Source of the DNA: Symbiodinium natans
Lineage: Eukaryota > Sar > Dinophyceae > Suessiales > Symbiodiniaceae
Length of the DNA stretch: 17,500 bases
Assembly: GCA_905221605.1 (NCBI GenBank)
Contig: CAJNDS010002501.1
Coordinates: forward strand, 652,501-670,000
Direction of reading: 5' to 3'
A program made the position numbers and the translations under genes. The notes under the pieces are model-generated. The model was given only the letters and a program-made list of their open reading frames with translations, was not told the DNA's origin and did no database searches. Below are positions 6,164-10,700 of the stretch, one piece after another. The number at the start of each line of letters is the position of its first letter. The first letter of the stretch is position 1.

Positions 6164-7379
6164 GGTTTAGGGTTAGGGTTAGGGTTTAGGGTTTAAGTCC
6201 CTAGTCCAAGACCCTACATCTTCCAAGCTAGGGGTTTAGGAGTTTAGGGTTTAGGAACCCTTTGTGTCATCTGTCCTCTGTCCGATATAGGCGCTGAAGA
6301 ACTCGTAGAGGTCCTGGATGCTGCCCAAGCGTAGTCCTGCCAAAGGTTGACTGCTGTGCGGATGAGAGACTTCAGGTGTAAGCCCTAAACCCTAAACCCT
6401 AAACCCTAAACCCTAAACCCTAAACCCTAAACCCTAAACCCTAAGCCCTAAACCCTAAACCCTAAACTCTTTAGGAGCTTTGGAGAGTGGATGGTCTGTT
6501 TGTTTTTGAAGGAGCTCAAGGTTTCCCTACGGTGCTTGGCGCTGCTTCTTCTTGCAGTTCTTCTGTGCTAAGGTTTTCTATTAGGGTCCTGATGCCCTCG
6601 ACGACCAAAACTGGTTTCAGGGTTCAGGGTTTCTTAGTAGCCCAGTAACCGTATGATAATAAGGGCACCCTTTTTTGGTCGGTTACTTTGCAAGGGAACC
6701 AGGCCCAAGAAAAAAAGGGATAAGGGTACCACTGGGCTGCCAAGGTTAAGGGCAACCCCAGATCCCAAAAAAACACTGAGCCATCGCCTTTAAACTAAAC
6801 CCAAAGCTCATCTCGTCCCCGTCTGACACGAACATCACCTAGCTTCTAGCTTGCAGGTTATGTGGGTCAAGAAAGGTTCTGGGTTTCAGGCTTTAGGGTC
6901 CTCGTCGAAAATCATGAGTTTGGGCCTTCAATGCCTCTGAACAACATGTCCCTTTTAGGGTTTAGGGCTTGGTGTTTAGGGTTTGGAAAAAAACCTCTTA
7001 GTGCTGACCTAGCGGGCATTCTCTAAGGGTTGATACATTGTCCCTCAATGTGGTCCCTTACCTTTCTGGGCCCTTGGGTTGCATAGGATACATAAGCGGT
7101 ATATAAGGGGTCGGGTCCCCTTCGACCGGGCCATACTAAGGGTCCATGTAACTCCTATACTCCCCTTAGAACCTTAATGAAAATAATATTTCAATATCCT
7201 CTTGGGTTTTACATGAACAAAAACATAAAATAATTCCCAAGGGGGATATAGACTCCCCTAGACCCTCGGGCAGCCTCGTTCTGGCCCTTTCGGGCAGGGC
7301 GTGGGGGTGTGACTGTCGCGCAGACGTGCTCCGAAGGCGCGGAGATCTCGGCTCAGTGTCTGCTTGGTCCTGAAGGGCA
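130..7379 (-). CDS. Exon cluster 1: partial multi-exon gene with the WFVSHYWG/SWCLFELFQT domain
   Basis: A minus-strand series of about 15 short exons, listed individually below, separated by introns that hold telomeric heptamers. The chain 5716-5743, 5515-5576, 4792-4895, then 2950-2999, 2441-2496, 2108-2161 and 984-1078 joins in phase and gives a continuous order of motifs: MYYLCSNIVMPLT, SYAEVAGP, WFVSHYWGMPF, FANNQWQVAAELG, SSSFFLALRS, LVVLDEEVLPLTR, SWCLFELFQT. From memory this order matches a domain very common in dinoflagellate predicted proteins; its biochemical function is not established and none is claimed. The 3' end lies beyond position 1 and the true 5' end is unknown. Inferred donors are GT, GC and possibly GA, as expected for dinoflagellates. 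Alternative view: a decayed copy, but no in-frame stop was seen inside the assigned exons. Confidence 0.7.
213..310 (-). repeat. CCCTAAA array
   Basis: About 13 units, near-perfect at 213-260 and then with point variants. It lies in the intron between 308-349 and 130-209, in TTTAGGG sense on the coding strand. Confidence 0.97.
308..349 (-). CDS. Possible 42-nt cassette exon, IPLWKAPQTLSLQ
   Basis: The minus-strand frame IPLWKAPQTLSLQ ends CTGCAGG before donor GTTTAG. Acceptor CGAAG at 350 gives the phase left by 984-1078. A longer version up to 398 (acceptor CCCAG) is also open but has the wrong phase for that neighbour. At 42 nt (14 codons) it can be included or skipped without breaking frame, and skipping it gives a protein closer to the family as I remember it. 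Confidence 0.4.
411..476 (-). repeat. Decayed CCCTAAA-type sequence
   Basis: Scattered CCCTAAA units among unrelated bases, probably an eroded array inside an intron. Confidence 0.6.
504..640 (-). mobile_element. Dispersed inverted-repeat element, copy A
   Basis: The reverse complement (ACATGGTCCCTTATTTTGG ... GTTCTGATGTATGGGCCC ... TTGGGTTGTATAGGGTATA) matches 7019-7175 and 15481-15548. The outer arm at 606-640 carries an inserted CCCTAAA-like stretch (604-625) that is absent from copy B. It has no coding capacity, so a MITE-like non-autonomous element is the best guess. It sits inside an intron of cluster 1. Confidence 0.6.
685..966 (+). repeat. TTTGGGG/TCTGGGG variant heptamer array
   Basis: A TTTAGGG-derived array in which the A is almost everywhere G. 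It has blocks: GGGTTTG at 685-714, about 12-13 GGGTCTG units at 715-806, GGGTTTG again, then 8-bp TTTGGGGG units at 870-930. Very G-rich on the plus strand and strongly G-quadruplex prone. The long glycine/tryptophan open frames here are translations of this repeat. Confidence 0.95.
984..1078 (-). CDS. Exon, SWCLFELFQT ... FQGLLLGTSTRL
   Basis: 95 nt on the minus strand. The acceptor is CGGCTCAG and the donor is GTTGCC. With the last two bases of 2108-2161 it completes LTR-SWCLFELFQT; the frame then reads EMLSREKSGFQGLLLGTSTRL and leaves one base. SWCLFELFQT is the most recognisable motif of this dinoflagellate domain. The preceding exon ends ...GTLVVLDEEVLPLT plus AG, so the codon AGG is split across a GC-AG intron, which strongly supports the join. 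Third positions are mostly G or C. Confidence 0.82.
1071..1095 (+). repeat. Direct repeat, copy 1 (spans the splice acceptor)
   Basis: 25 bp from ACCAGGACCTGAGC to the G run. It includes the acceptor of exon 984-1078 and recurs at 1312-1336 with one mismatch. Confidence 0.85.
1112..1250 (+). repeat. TTTAGGG array
   Basis: About 19 near-perfect units with a single TTTGGGG variant. It lies in the intron just upstream of exon 984-1078, so CCCTAAA on the sense strand, between the two direct-repeat copies. Confidence 0.98.
1312..1336 (+). repeat. Direct repeat, copy 2 (pseudo-acceptor)
   Basis: Same 25 bp as 1071-1095 with one change (GAGTCG for GAGCCG). On the minus strand it presents a second CTCAG/GTCC site inside the intron, followed by non-exon sequence. 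Confidence 0.85.
1349..1416 (+). repeat. TTTAGGG array, degenerate
   Basis: Mixed TTTAGGG, TTTGGGG and TTTTGGG units inside the intron at 1079-2107. Confidence 0.85.
1449..1796 (-). repeat. CCCTAAA array, mostly decayed
   Basis: Near-perfect only at 1745-1783. The remainder is C- and A-rich sequence with units such as CCCTCAA, CCCTAAG and CCCCAAG, consistent with an old array. No exon seen here. Confidence 0.8.
1700..2122 (+). repeat. Composite intronic repeat (GATGAGCCAA and GGCCTGGTCAGA modules)
   Basis: A module CAATGAGCCAAT occurs at 1702, 1834 (CGATGAGCCAAC) and 2007. A second module GGCCTGGTCAGAGG occurs at 1856 and 2105, with AGCCTGGTCAGA at 2028. CCCTAAA units fill the gaps. The copy at 2105 is the exon/donor boundary of exon 2108-2161 read from the plus strand, so the donor region has been copied twice into its own intron. 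Confidence 0.75.
2041..2093 (-). repeat. CCCTAAA array
   Basis: Seven units, two of them CCCTAAG. Immediately downstream, in sense, of the donor of exon 2108-2161. Confidence 0.95.
2108..2161 (-). CDS. Exon, SCLGTLVVLDEEVLPLT(R)
   Basis: 54 nt on the minus strand with acceptor GGCAG and donor GCCTCC (AG|GC). It takes one base to complete ATC from exon 2441-2496, reads SCLGTLVVLDEEVLPLT and leaves AG for the split AGG codon. An acceptor four bases upstream (limit 2165) is the alternative but breaks phase. The motif LVVLDEE.LPLTR followed by SWC is characteristic of the domain. Confidence 0.8.
2200..2308 (+). repeat. TTTAGGG array, left arm of an intron hairpin
   Basis: About 12 perfect units, then TTTGGGGTTTAATTTAGGG. 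The same variant sequence appears as reverse complement at 2345-2366, so the two arms share a position-specific variant. Confidence 0.98.
2338..2430 (-). repeat. CCCTAAA array, right arm of an intron hairpin
   Basis: About 12 units containing CCCTAAATTAAACCCC, the complement of the variant in the left arm with one mismatch at 2365. The loop is about 36 nt. Confidence 0.98.
2441..2496 (-). CDS. Exon, VQSSSFFLALRSILALNS
   Basis: 56 nt on the minus strand with acceptor CCAAG and donor GTGCTT. It starts in phase 0 after ...AELGDE of 2950-2999 and ends with AT, completing ATC with the next exon. SSSFFLALRS is the expected segment between the NNQWQ..ELG and LVVLDEE motifs. A second possible acceptor (GTGCAG) would shorten it by two codons in the same phase. 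Confidence 0.72.
2527..2652 (+). repeat. TTTAGGG array
   Basis: Ten perfect units to about 2601, then decayed (TTAGAGGG, GGGCTTC). Sense CCCTAAA, just upstream of exon 2441-2496. Confidence 0.95.
2653..2843. other. Intron centre, no assigned exon
   Basis: Unique sequence between oppositely oriented arrays. One minus-strand frame stays open for about 60 codons (ALMVVIPYRRMLPLLL), but no splice pair fits the neighbouring phases. TATAGTGTAGA at 2693 recurs at 3466. Confidence 0.4.
2844..2934 (-). repeat. CCCTAAA array
   Basis: About 12 units, some CCCTGAA. It meets a short GGGTTCA stretch (2820-2840) head to head, and forms the donor-side arm of the intron at 2497-2949. Confidence 0.96.
2950..2999 (-). 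CDS. Exon, TFANNQWQVAAELGDE
   Basis: 50 nt on the minus strand. The acceptor is CCCCCAAG and the donor is GCGCTT after GATGAG (AG|GC). It needs one base, then reads TFANNQWQVAAELGDE and ends in phase 0, which matches 2441-2496. FANNQWQ..ELG is a diagnostic stretch of the dinoflagellate domain, normally preceded by W-I/V-C. Confidence 0.78.
3017..3071 (-). repeat. CCCTAAA array
   Basis: Four perfect units, then CCCCAAA, CCCAAAA and CCCGAAA variants. Confidence 0.93.
3072..3081 (-). CDS. Possible 10-nt microexon (VCL)
   Basis: Between AG (CCAGAG) and GTTTCG on the minus strand lie ten bases, GTCTGCCTGG. They would take phase 0 from 3545-3593 and give the phase needed by 2950-2999 (VCL-G-TFANNQ). 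It is very short and rests only on phase, so treat it as a placeholder for a missing exon. Confidence 0.25.
3101..3190 (+). repeat. TTTAGGG-like array, degenerate
   Basis: GGGCTTG, GGCTTAA, GGGCTTC and TTTAGGG units mixed. Confidence 0.8.
3312..3445 (+). repeat. TTTAGGG array
   Basis: About 14 perfect units to 3408, then variants. The spacer at 3192-3311 before it holds no exon I can place. Confidence 0.97.
3545..3593 (-). CDS. Candidate exon, YCNRTSKNGLPLEAQA
   Basis: 49 nt on the minus strand with acceptor ATCTCAG and donor GTAGGA. It takes one base (phase 2, as left by 4792-4895) and ends in phase 0. The frame stays open through to the stop at 3437-3439. The sequence is not a recognised part of the domain, so the call rests on splice sites and phase. 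Confidence 0.4.
3614..3640 (-). repeat. Short CCCTAAA array
   Basis: Four units including CCCTACA and CCCTAAG. Confidence 0.8.
3646..4410. repeat. A-rich cryptically simple island without heptamers
   Basis: About 765 bp almost free of the telomeric unit and strongly A-rich on the plus strand, built from degenerate trinucleotides (AACAAC, AATGAC, ATGATG, AGCAAC). Its composition differs sharply from everything around it. The hydrophobic minus-strand open frames at 3672-4142 follow from the base bias. No exon seen. It lies in the long intron between 4792 and 3593. Confidence 0.8.
4430..4548 (+). repeat. TTTAGGG-like array, degenerate
   Basis: TTTAGGG, TTTTAGGG, TTTGGGG and GGGGTCT units with frequent indels. 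Confidence 0.8.
4792..4895 (-). CDS. Exon, SYAEVAGP ... WFVSHYWGMPFQHFLDA
   Basis: 104 nt on the minus strand. The acceptor is AGCCGAG and the donor is GCCGTG (AG|GC); GCTAGG five bases earlier is an alternative. The frame reads TKVKLSYAEVAGPAAVR, then WFVSHYWGMPFQHFLDA. W/FVSHYWG.PF.HF is a hallmark motif of the dinoflagellate domain, here in its expected place between MPLTAQ and the FANNQWQ exon. It starts in phase 0, as left by 5515-5576. The opposite-strand open frame from 4806 overlaps this exon and is rejected. Confidence 0.82.
4896..5399. other. Intron sequence without repeats
   Basis: About 500 bp of non-repetitive DNA. The plus-strand open frame crossing it (to 5312, starting at a GTG) has one hydrophobic stretch (SGFFICGGIVIAVV) but no recognisable domain. 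On the sense strand I see no exon. Confidence 0.5.
5400..5494 (+). repeat. TTTGGGG/GGGCTGA degenerate array
   Basis: Heptamer-like G-rich units with GGGCTGAGG variants inside the intron between 5515 and 4895. Confidence 0.75.
5515..5576 (-). CDS. Exon, ATWRNMYYLCSNIVMPLTAQ
   Basis: 62 nt on the minus strand with acceptor GATGTGAG and donor GTGGCT. It takes one base from the 28-nt exon at 5716-5743, reads ATWRNMYYLCSNIVMPLTAQ and ends in phase 0. MYY.C..IV.P.T followed by SY.E matches the N-terminal part of the domain. An earlier acceptor would bring in a TGA, which fixes this start. Confidence 0.75.
5662..5715 (-). repeat. CCCTAAA array
   Basis: Seven to eight units, one CCGTAAA. Its last unit provides the GTTTAG donor of the 28-nt exon. 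Confidence 0.96.
5716..5743 (-). CDS. 28-nt microexon, ATAPQGCAE
   Basis: Lies between TTTAGGTAG and GTTTAG on the minus strand. It starts in phase 0 after 6010-6084 and leaves one base (G) for GCC at the start of 5515-5576. It is the only sequence found that repairs the phase gap between those two exons. Confidence 0.55.
5766..5915. other. Intron spacer with homopolymeric G run
   Basis: Contains GGGGGGGGAGGGGGGG at 5785-5800 and AAAAGGGGTACCCCCC. No exon recognised on either strand. Confidence 0.55.
5916..5996 (-). repeat. CCCTAAA array
   Basis: Eleven to twelve units, two of them CACTAAA. Donor-side of exon 6010-6084. Confidence 0.97.
6010..6084 (-). CDS. Exon, EALVFFEISDPGLVMRVK
   Basis: 75 nt (25 codons) on the minus strand with acceptor TCTCAG and donor GTCAAC. 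Phase 0 at both ends. It reads EALVFFEISDPGLVMRVKES, then WGAAF. Flanked in the window by CCCTAAA on the left and TTTAGGG on the right. Confidence 0.66.
6092..6195 (+). repeat. TTTAGGG array with a GGGTTGA block
   Basis: Three TTTAGGG units, then about six GGGTTGA variants (6115-6165), then TTTAGGG and TTAGGG. Confidence 0.96.
6229..6256 (+). repeat. Short TTTAGGG array
   Basis: Three to four imperfect units between exons 6276-6336 and 6010-6084. Confidence 0.75.
6276..6336 (-). CDS. Exon, LRLGSIQDLYEFFSAYIGQ
   Basis: 61 nt on the minus strand. The acceptor is TTGGCAG; the donor is uncertain (GACAGA after CAGAG, a GA donor, or GC after TTCAGC, which would give the phase-0 end the next exon needs). 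LRLGSIQDLYEFFSAYIGQ has 17 of 20 third positions G or C, while the overlapping frame SLIRTAVNLWQDYAW is open but has ordinary composition. Confidence 0.6.
6382..6468 (-). repeat. CCCTAAA array
   Basis: Twelve units, one CCCTAAG, inside the intron between 6531 and 6336. Confidence 0.97.
6531..6610 (-). CDS. Exon, VVEGIRTLIENLSTEELQEE
   Basis: Up to 80 nt on the minus strand with acceptor AACCAG and donor GTAGGG. It reads LVVEGIRTLIENLSTEELQ, then EEAAPST. A GC donor five bases earlier gives the phase required by 6276-6336. An internal acceptor (GGCATCAG at about 6590) would instead join in phase with 6801-6838 (SFG-TLIENLSTEELQEE). The sequence is charged and helix-like. Confidence 0.62.
6634..6741. 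mobile_element. Small element with imperfect inverted ends, family 2
   Basis: Left end CTTAGTAGCCCAGT and right end ACTGGGCTGCCAAG are inverted repeats (12 of 14). The interior has AAGGGCACCCTTTTTTGG and AAAAAAAGGGATAAGGGTACC, also partly complementary. AGTAACCGTATGATAATAAG and what follows resembles 12729-12763. Confidence 0.5.
6801..6838 (-). CDS. Exon, MFVSDGDEMSF
   Basis: 38 nt on the minus strand with acceptor GCTAG and donor GTTTAG. VMFVSDGDEMSF has high third-position GC. The ATG at 6833-6835 could be a start codon of cluster 1, but exons that look coding also lie upstream (6901-6936, 7275-7379), so an internal exon is equally possible. Confidence 0.5.
6901..6936 (-). CDS. Possible exon, ALKAQTHDFRR
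   Basis: 36 nt on the minus strand. Acceptor TGTTCAG; donor would be GACCCT (GA type). It accepts the single base left by 7275-7379 (giving E-ALKAQTHDFRR). Supported by phase only. Confidence 0.38.
7019..7175 (+). mobile_element. Dispersed inverted-repeat element, copy B (most complete)
   Basis: The left end TTGATACATTGTCCCTCAAT-GTGGTCCC and the right end GGGCCATACTAAGG-GTCCATGTAACTCC are inverted repeats, and TCTAAGGG/CCCCTTAGA extends them outward. The core GGGCCCTTGGGTTGCATAGG matches the reverse complement of copy A. A segment of about 19 bp seen in A and C (TTCTGATGTAT region) is missing here. No open frame, so MITE-like. Confidence 0.65.
7275..7379 (-). CDS. Exon, RTKQTLSRDLRAFGARLRD
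   Basis: 105 nt on the minus strand. The acceptor is AGTGCAG and the donor is GCTGCC after AACGAG (AG|GC). It reads PFRTKQTLSRDLRAFGARLR, then DSHTPTPCPKGPER; very GC-rich third positions and arginine-rich. Needs one base at the start and leaves one. Confidence 0.66.
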
Positions 7380-7671
7380 CTGCACTGGACGGCTTTTTGA
7401 GGGTTTAGAGTTTAGGGTTTAGGGTTTGTTTCTGTTAGTTCTGCTAGTATGGGCGTATGGCAGTCAGATGAAGAAAGCAATAAGCCCTAAACTTGATAGA
7501 CCCTTAACCCACAACCGTCTCTTTGAAGGAATGAACGCCGCCAATCCCTAATTCCTTACTTCACCATAGCGTCGCCGACTTAAGCCCGAACACCCGAAGC
7601 AGGAAATGCCTGGAAGACCGATGCTTCCCAACATCCATTTTTCATAACATTGACAAAAACTTTTGCAGTCA
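7380..7671. other. Spacer without assigned exon
   Basis: Holds a short TTTAGGG-like stretch (7401-7428) and then about 240 bp of unique sequence. One minus-strand frame (YEKWMLGSIGLPGISCFGC) is open over about 30 codons at 7555-7655, but I could not fix its splice sites. Confidence 0.4.
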
Positions 7672-7723
7672 TACCCTAAACCCCGCACCCTAAACCCCGA
7701 ACCCTAAACCCCAAACCCTAAAC
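7672..7723 (-). repeat. CCCTAAA array with CCCCGAA/CCCCGCA variants
   Basis: Seven to eight alternating units of CCCTAAA and variants. Its last unit forms the donor of exon 7724-7780. Confidence 0.93.
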
Positions 7724-7780
7724 CCGAAGCCAAGAGGCGGGTGCGCCCAGCGGTGGACTAAAGCTGCCACCAGGCCACCT
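7724..7780 (-). CDS. Exon, RWPGGSFSPPLGAPASWLR
   Basis: 57 nt (19 codons) on the minus strand with acceptor AACCCAG and donor GTTTAG from the adjacent array. Phase 0 at both ends. CCCTAAA lies to its left and TTTAGGG to its right. No family recognised. Confidence 0.5.
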
Positions 7781-10700
7781 CTGGGTTGGTTTAGGGGTTT
7801 AGGGTTTAGGGTTTAGCGTTTAGGGTTTAGGGTTTAGGGTTTAGGGTTTAGGGTTCAGGGTTCAGGGTTTAGGGTTTAGGGTTAGGGGCTTGTAGGGCTT
7901 CAATGCAGGTTTGGGGTGCTCTTCCGCTGCATAAACCCTAAACCCTAAACGGCAAACTGCCAGGAACTCCCCTAAAGACACAGAGACAGAAACCATCTGC
8001 ACCTATGCCCCCGAAACGTCAAACCTGAACCCAAAACCCTGAACTAGGGTTTAGGGTTTAGGGTTTAGGGCTTAGGGCTTAGGGCTTAGGGCTTAGGGCT
8101 TAGGGCGTAGGGCTTAGGGCTTAGGGAAACGAGGGTTTAGGGTTTAGGGTTTAGGGCTTAGGGTTTAGGAGGGTTTAGGGTTTAGGGTTTAGGGTCTAGG
8201 GTCTAGGGTCTAGGGTCTAGGGTCTAGGGTCTAGGGTCTAGGGTTTAGGGTTTAGGGTTTAGGGTTTAGGTCTTAGGAAAACCCCCAGCCGCCTAGTAGG
8301 ATCATGACCGCATCGAAGGCAACGACGCCCAACGCAAGGAAAGTCGCCGACAGGGCTGAGGCCGCAATGCCCAAGCAAGCCAGGAAGGGCAAGCCGAGTA
8401 CACCCCTGGGGTTTGGGGTTTAGGGTTTAGGGCTAGGGTTTAGGGTTCAGGATTTAGGGTTTAGGGCTCAGGGTTCCCCAATAACCTTGCAAATATCCTT
8501 GGAAATAGGCGATTGTGGGCCTTACCCTGAGGTCAAAACGTCCCTAAACTTACAGCCCTAAACCCTAAACCCTAAACCCTAAACCCTAAACCCTAAACCC
8601 TAAACCCTAAACCCTAAACCCCTAAACCACAAATCCGCCGAGGCCTTGGGCCGCAACTCAGGGACCAGGTTTGCACCCCCTTTGTTTTGCACTTTTTGGC
8701 CTGACATGGGTTTAGGGTTTAGGGTTTAGGGTTTAGGGTTTAGGGTTTAGGGTTTAGGGTTTAGGGTTTAGGGTTTAGGGTTTAGGGTTTAGGGTTTAGG
8801 GTTTAGGGTTTAGGGTTTAGGGTTCCGGGAGCAGACGGTGCATCAGGAGCAGACGGTGCATCAGGAGCACTTCAGCCTGCCATAGGGGCCGCCACCCGCC
8901 TCGCCACCTCCCTCCTGCTCTGCCTGCCGCCTTACCCCCCCCACCCCCTCCCCCCACCAGTGGAACCATTGGCCTCCAAGCCCTGTGTCACCTCCCCCAC
9001 CCCACCTGCCCCCAGCCCCCTGGTTTGGGTTGCCCTTGTTACAGAAGCTCAGGCCGAGGCGGGTCGCGTAGCGATAAAATTAACCACCGCAAACCCCAAA
9101 GCCTCAACTTAACAACGTTTCAGACAAACCCCAAACCTTAAACCCCAAAAGCTTTCATGTCCAGCATCCTCCTGAGCAGGCTATCAAGGCGGTGAACATA
9201 GCAGGTACCCTGCGATGCATCAGCCGGAACCGACACAGCCGTTCCTTCAGGGCTTTTTGGGATAGAGGGTTTGGGGTTTAGGGTTAGGGTTTGGGGTTTA
9301 GGGTTTAGGGTTTAGGGTTGAGGATTTGTGATTGAGGGTTTTGGGGCTTCAGTTCAGGGTGTTAGGACTTGGATGCGGTTCGAGGTTCCGAGGATTGCGA
9401 GCTTTTTGGGGTTTGGAGGGCCGGTTCGAGGCATTGTCCAGTGCAACGTTGGATCATTGAACCCCAAATGATTGGGGTCTAGGGTTAGTGTTGATGGTCC
9501 GGAATGCTTGGGGTTTAGGGTTGAATTTGGGGCTTATAGGGTTAGGGGTTTAGGGTTTATAAGGCTCAGGGTTTAGGGTTTAGGGTTCGTTCTGCGTGTC
9601 TCCTTTCCGGCCGGGAAAACACATGCGAAAAGCTACTTACAGGGAGGGAACACCACACCTCCCCCTGTACTATGCCCGCTACGTTAAGGAAGGGCTGTAT
9701 AACCTAAGCAGTAGGACGCAGAGCCCACGAATAAGGGCCATCCGAAACTGAAAACCTACCTATTCCTAAACCACAAACCCTAAACCCCAAACCCTAATGC
9801 TTCATAACACCCAAACACCTGAACCCTAAACCCCACCCCCAAACTCTAGACCCGAAACCCCGAAACCCCAAGGCCCCCCAAATAAGCCCTAAATCCCGAA
9901 CCCCAAACCGGAACCCTGCACCCCGAACCCTAAGCCACAACTAAATGGGTGGTTGTCAAAATTATGGTCCCTTTTTGGGTACCTTAGATTTTAGGTGCCG
10001 TATTATAATGGGGACCCAAAAAGGGACCATAATTTTGACAACCAACTAAATTCTAAAACCCCAAACCCTCAACCCTGAAACCCCTACGCCCCCCAAGCCC
10101 CTAACCCTAGTTGCTGAGTACCCTGGGGAAAACATGGGCAGCATTCTATACACCCCAAAAGGTCAAACAAACGTTATCCCCTAAACCCTGAACCCCGAAC
10201 CCCGAACCCTGAACCCTAAACCCTAAACCCTAAACCCCACTACTAAGCAACCCAACCCACCCTGGGCTGCAGTGGATCCTTGCATGTCGCAGACGATCAG
10301 CTGGCGGTCATTCTGCGCCTTCGCGAGATACTGGGTCGAGTCCTTAGTCTCCCCAAAAAAAAGGCACTAGGGTTTAGGGTTTAGGGTTTGGTGTCTGGGG
10401 TTTAGGGTTTAGGGTTTGGTTTAGGGTTTAGGTTTAGGATTTAGGGTTTAGGGTTTAGGGTTTAGGGCTTCGGGTTTGAGGTTTGGGGTCTAGTTTAGGG
10501 TTTGGGTTTAATTTGTGGTTGCGGGGTACAGGGCTTCGCCCGTGCGGAATGGGTCTATCCGGAACCCAGCCTACACTTTTTTGAAAATAGGAAACATGCA
10601 CCCACTAGCGACGATTGGGTTCAACATGTCATACTATGGACTTTCGAGCAAAAATGCAATAATATAGCAACTGGGATCTAACTCGCCTTGTCCTCCACAA

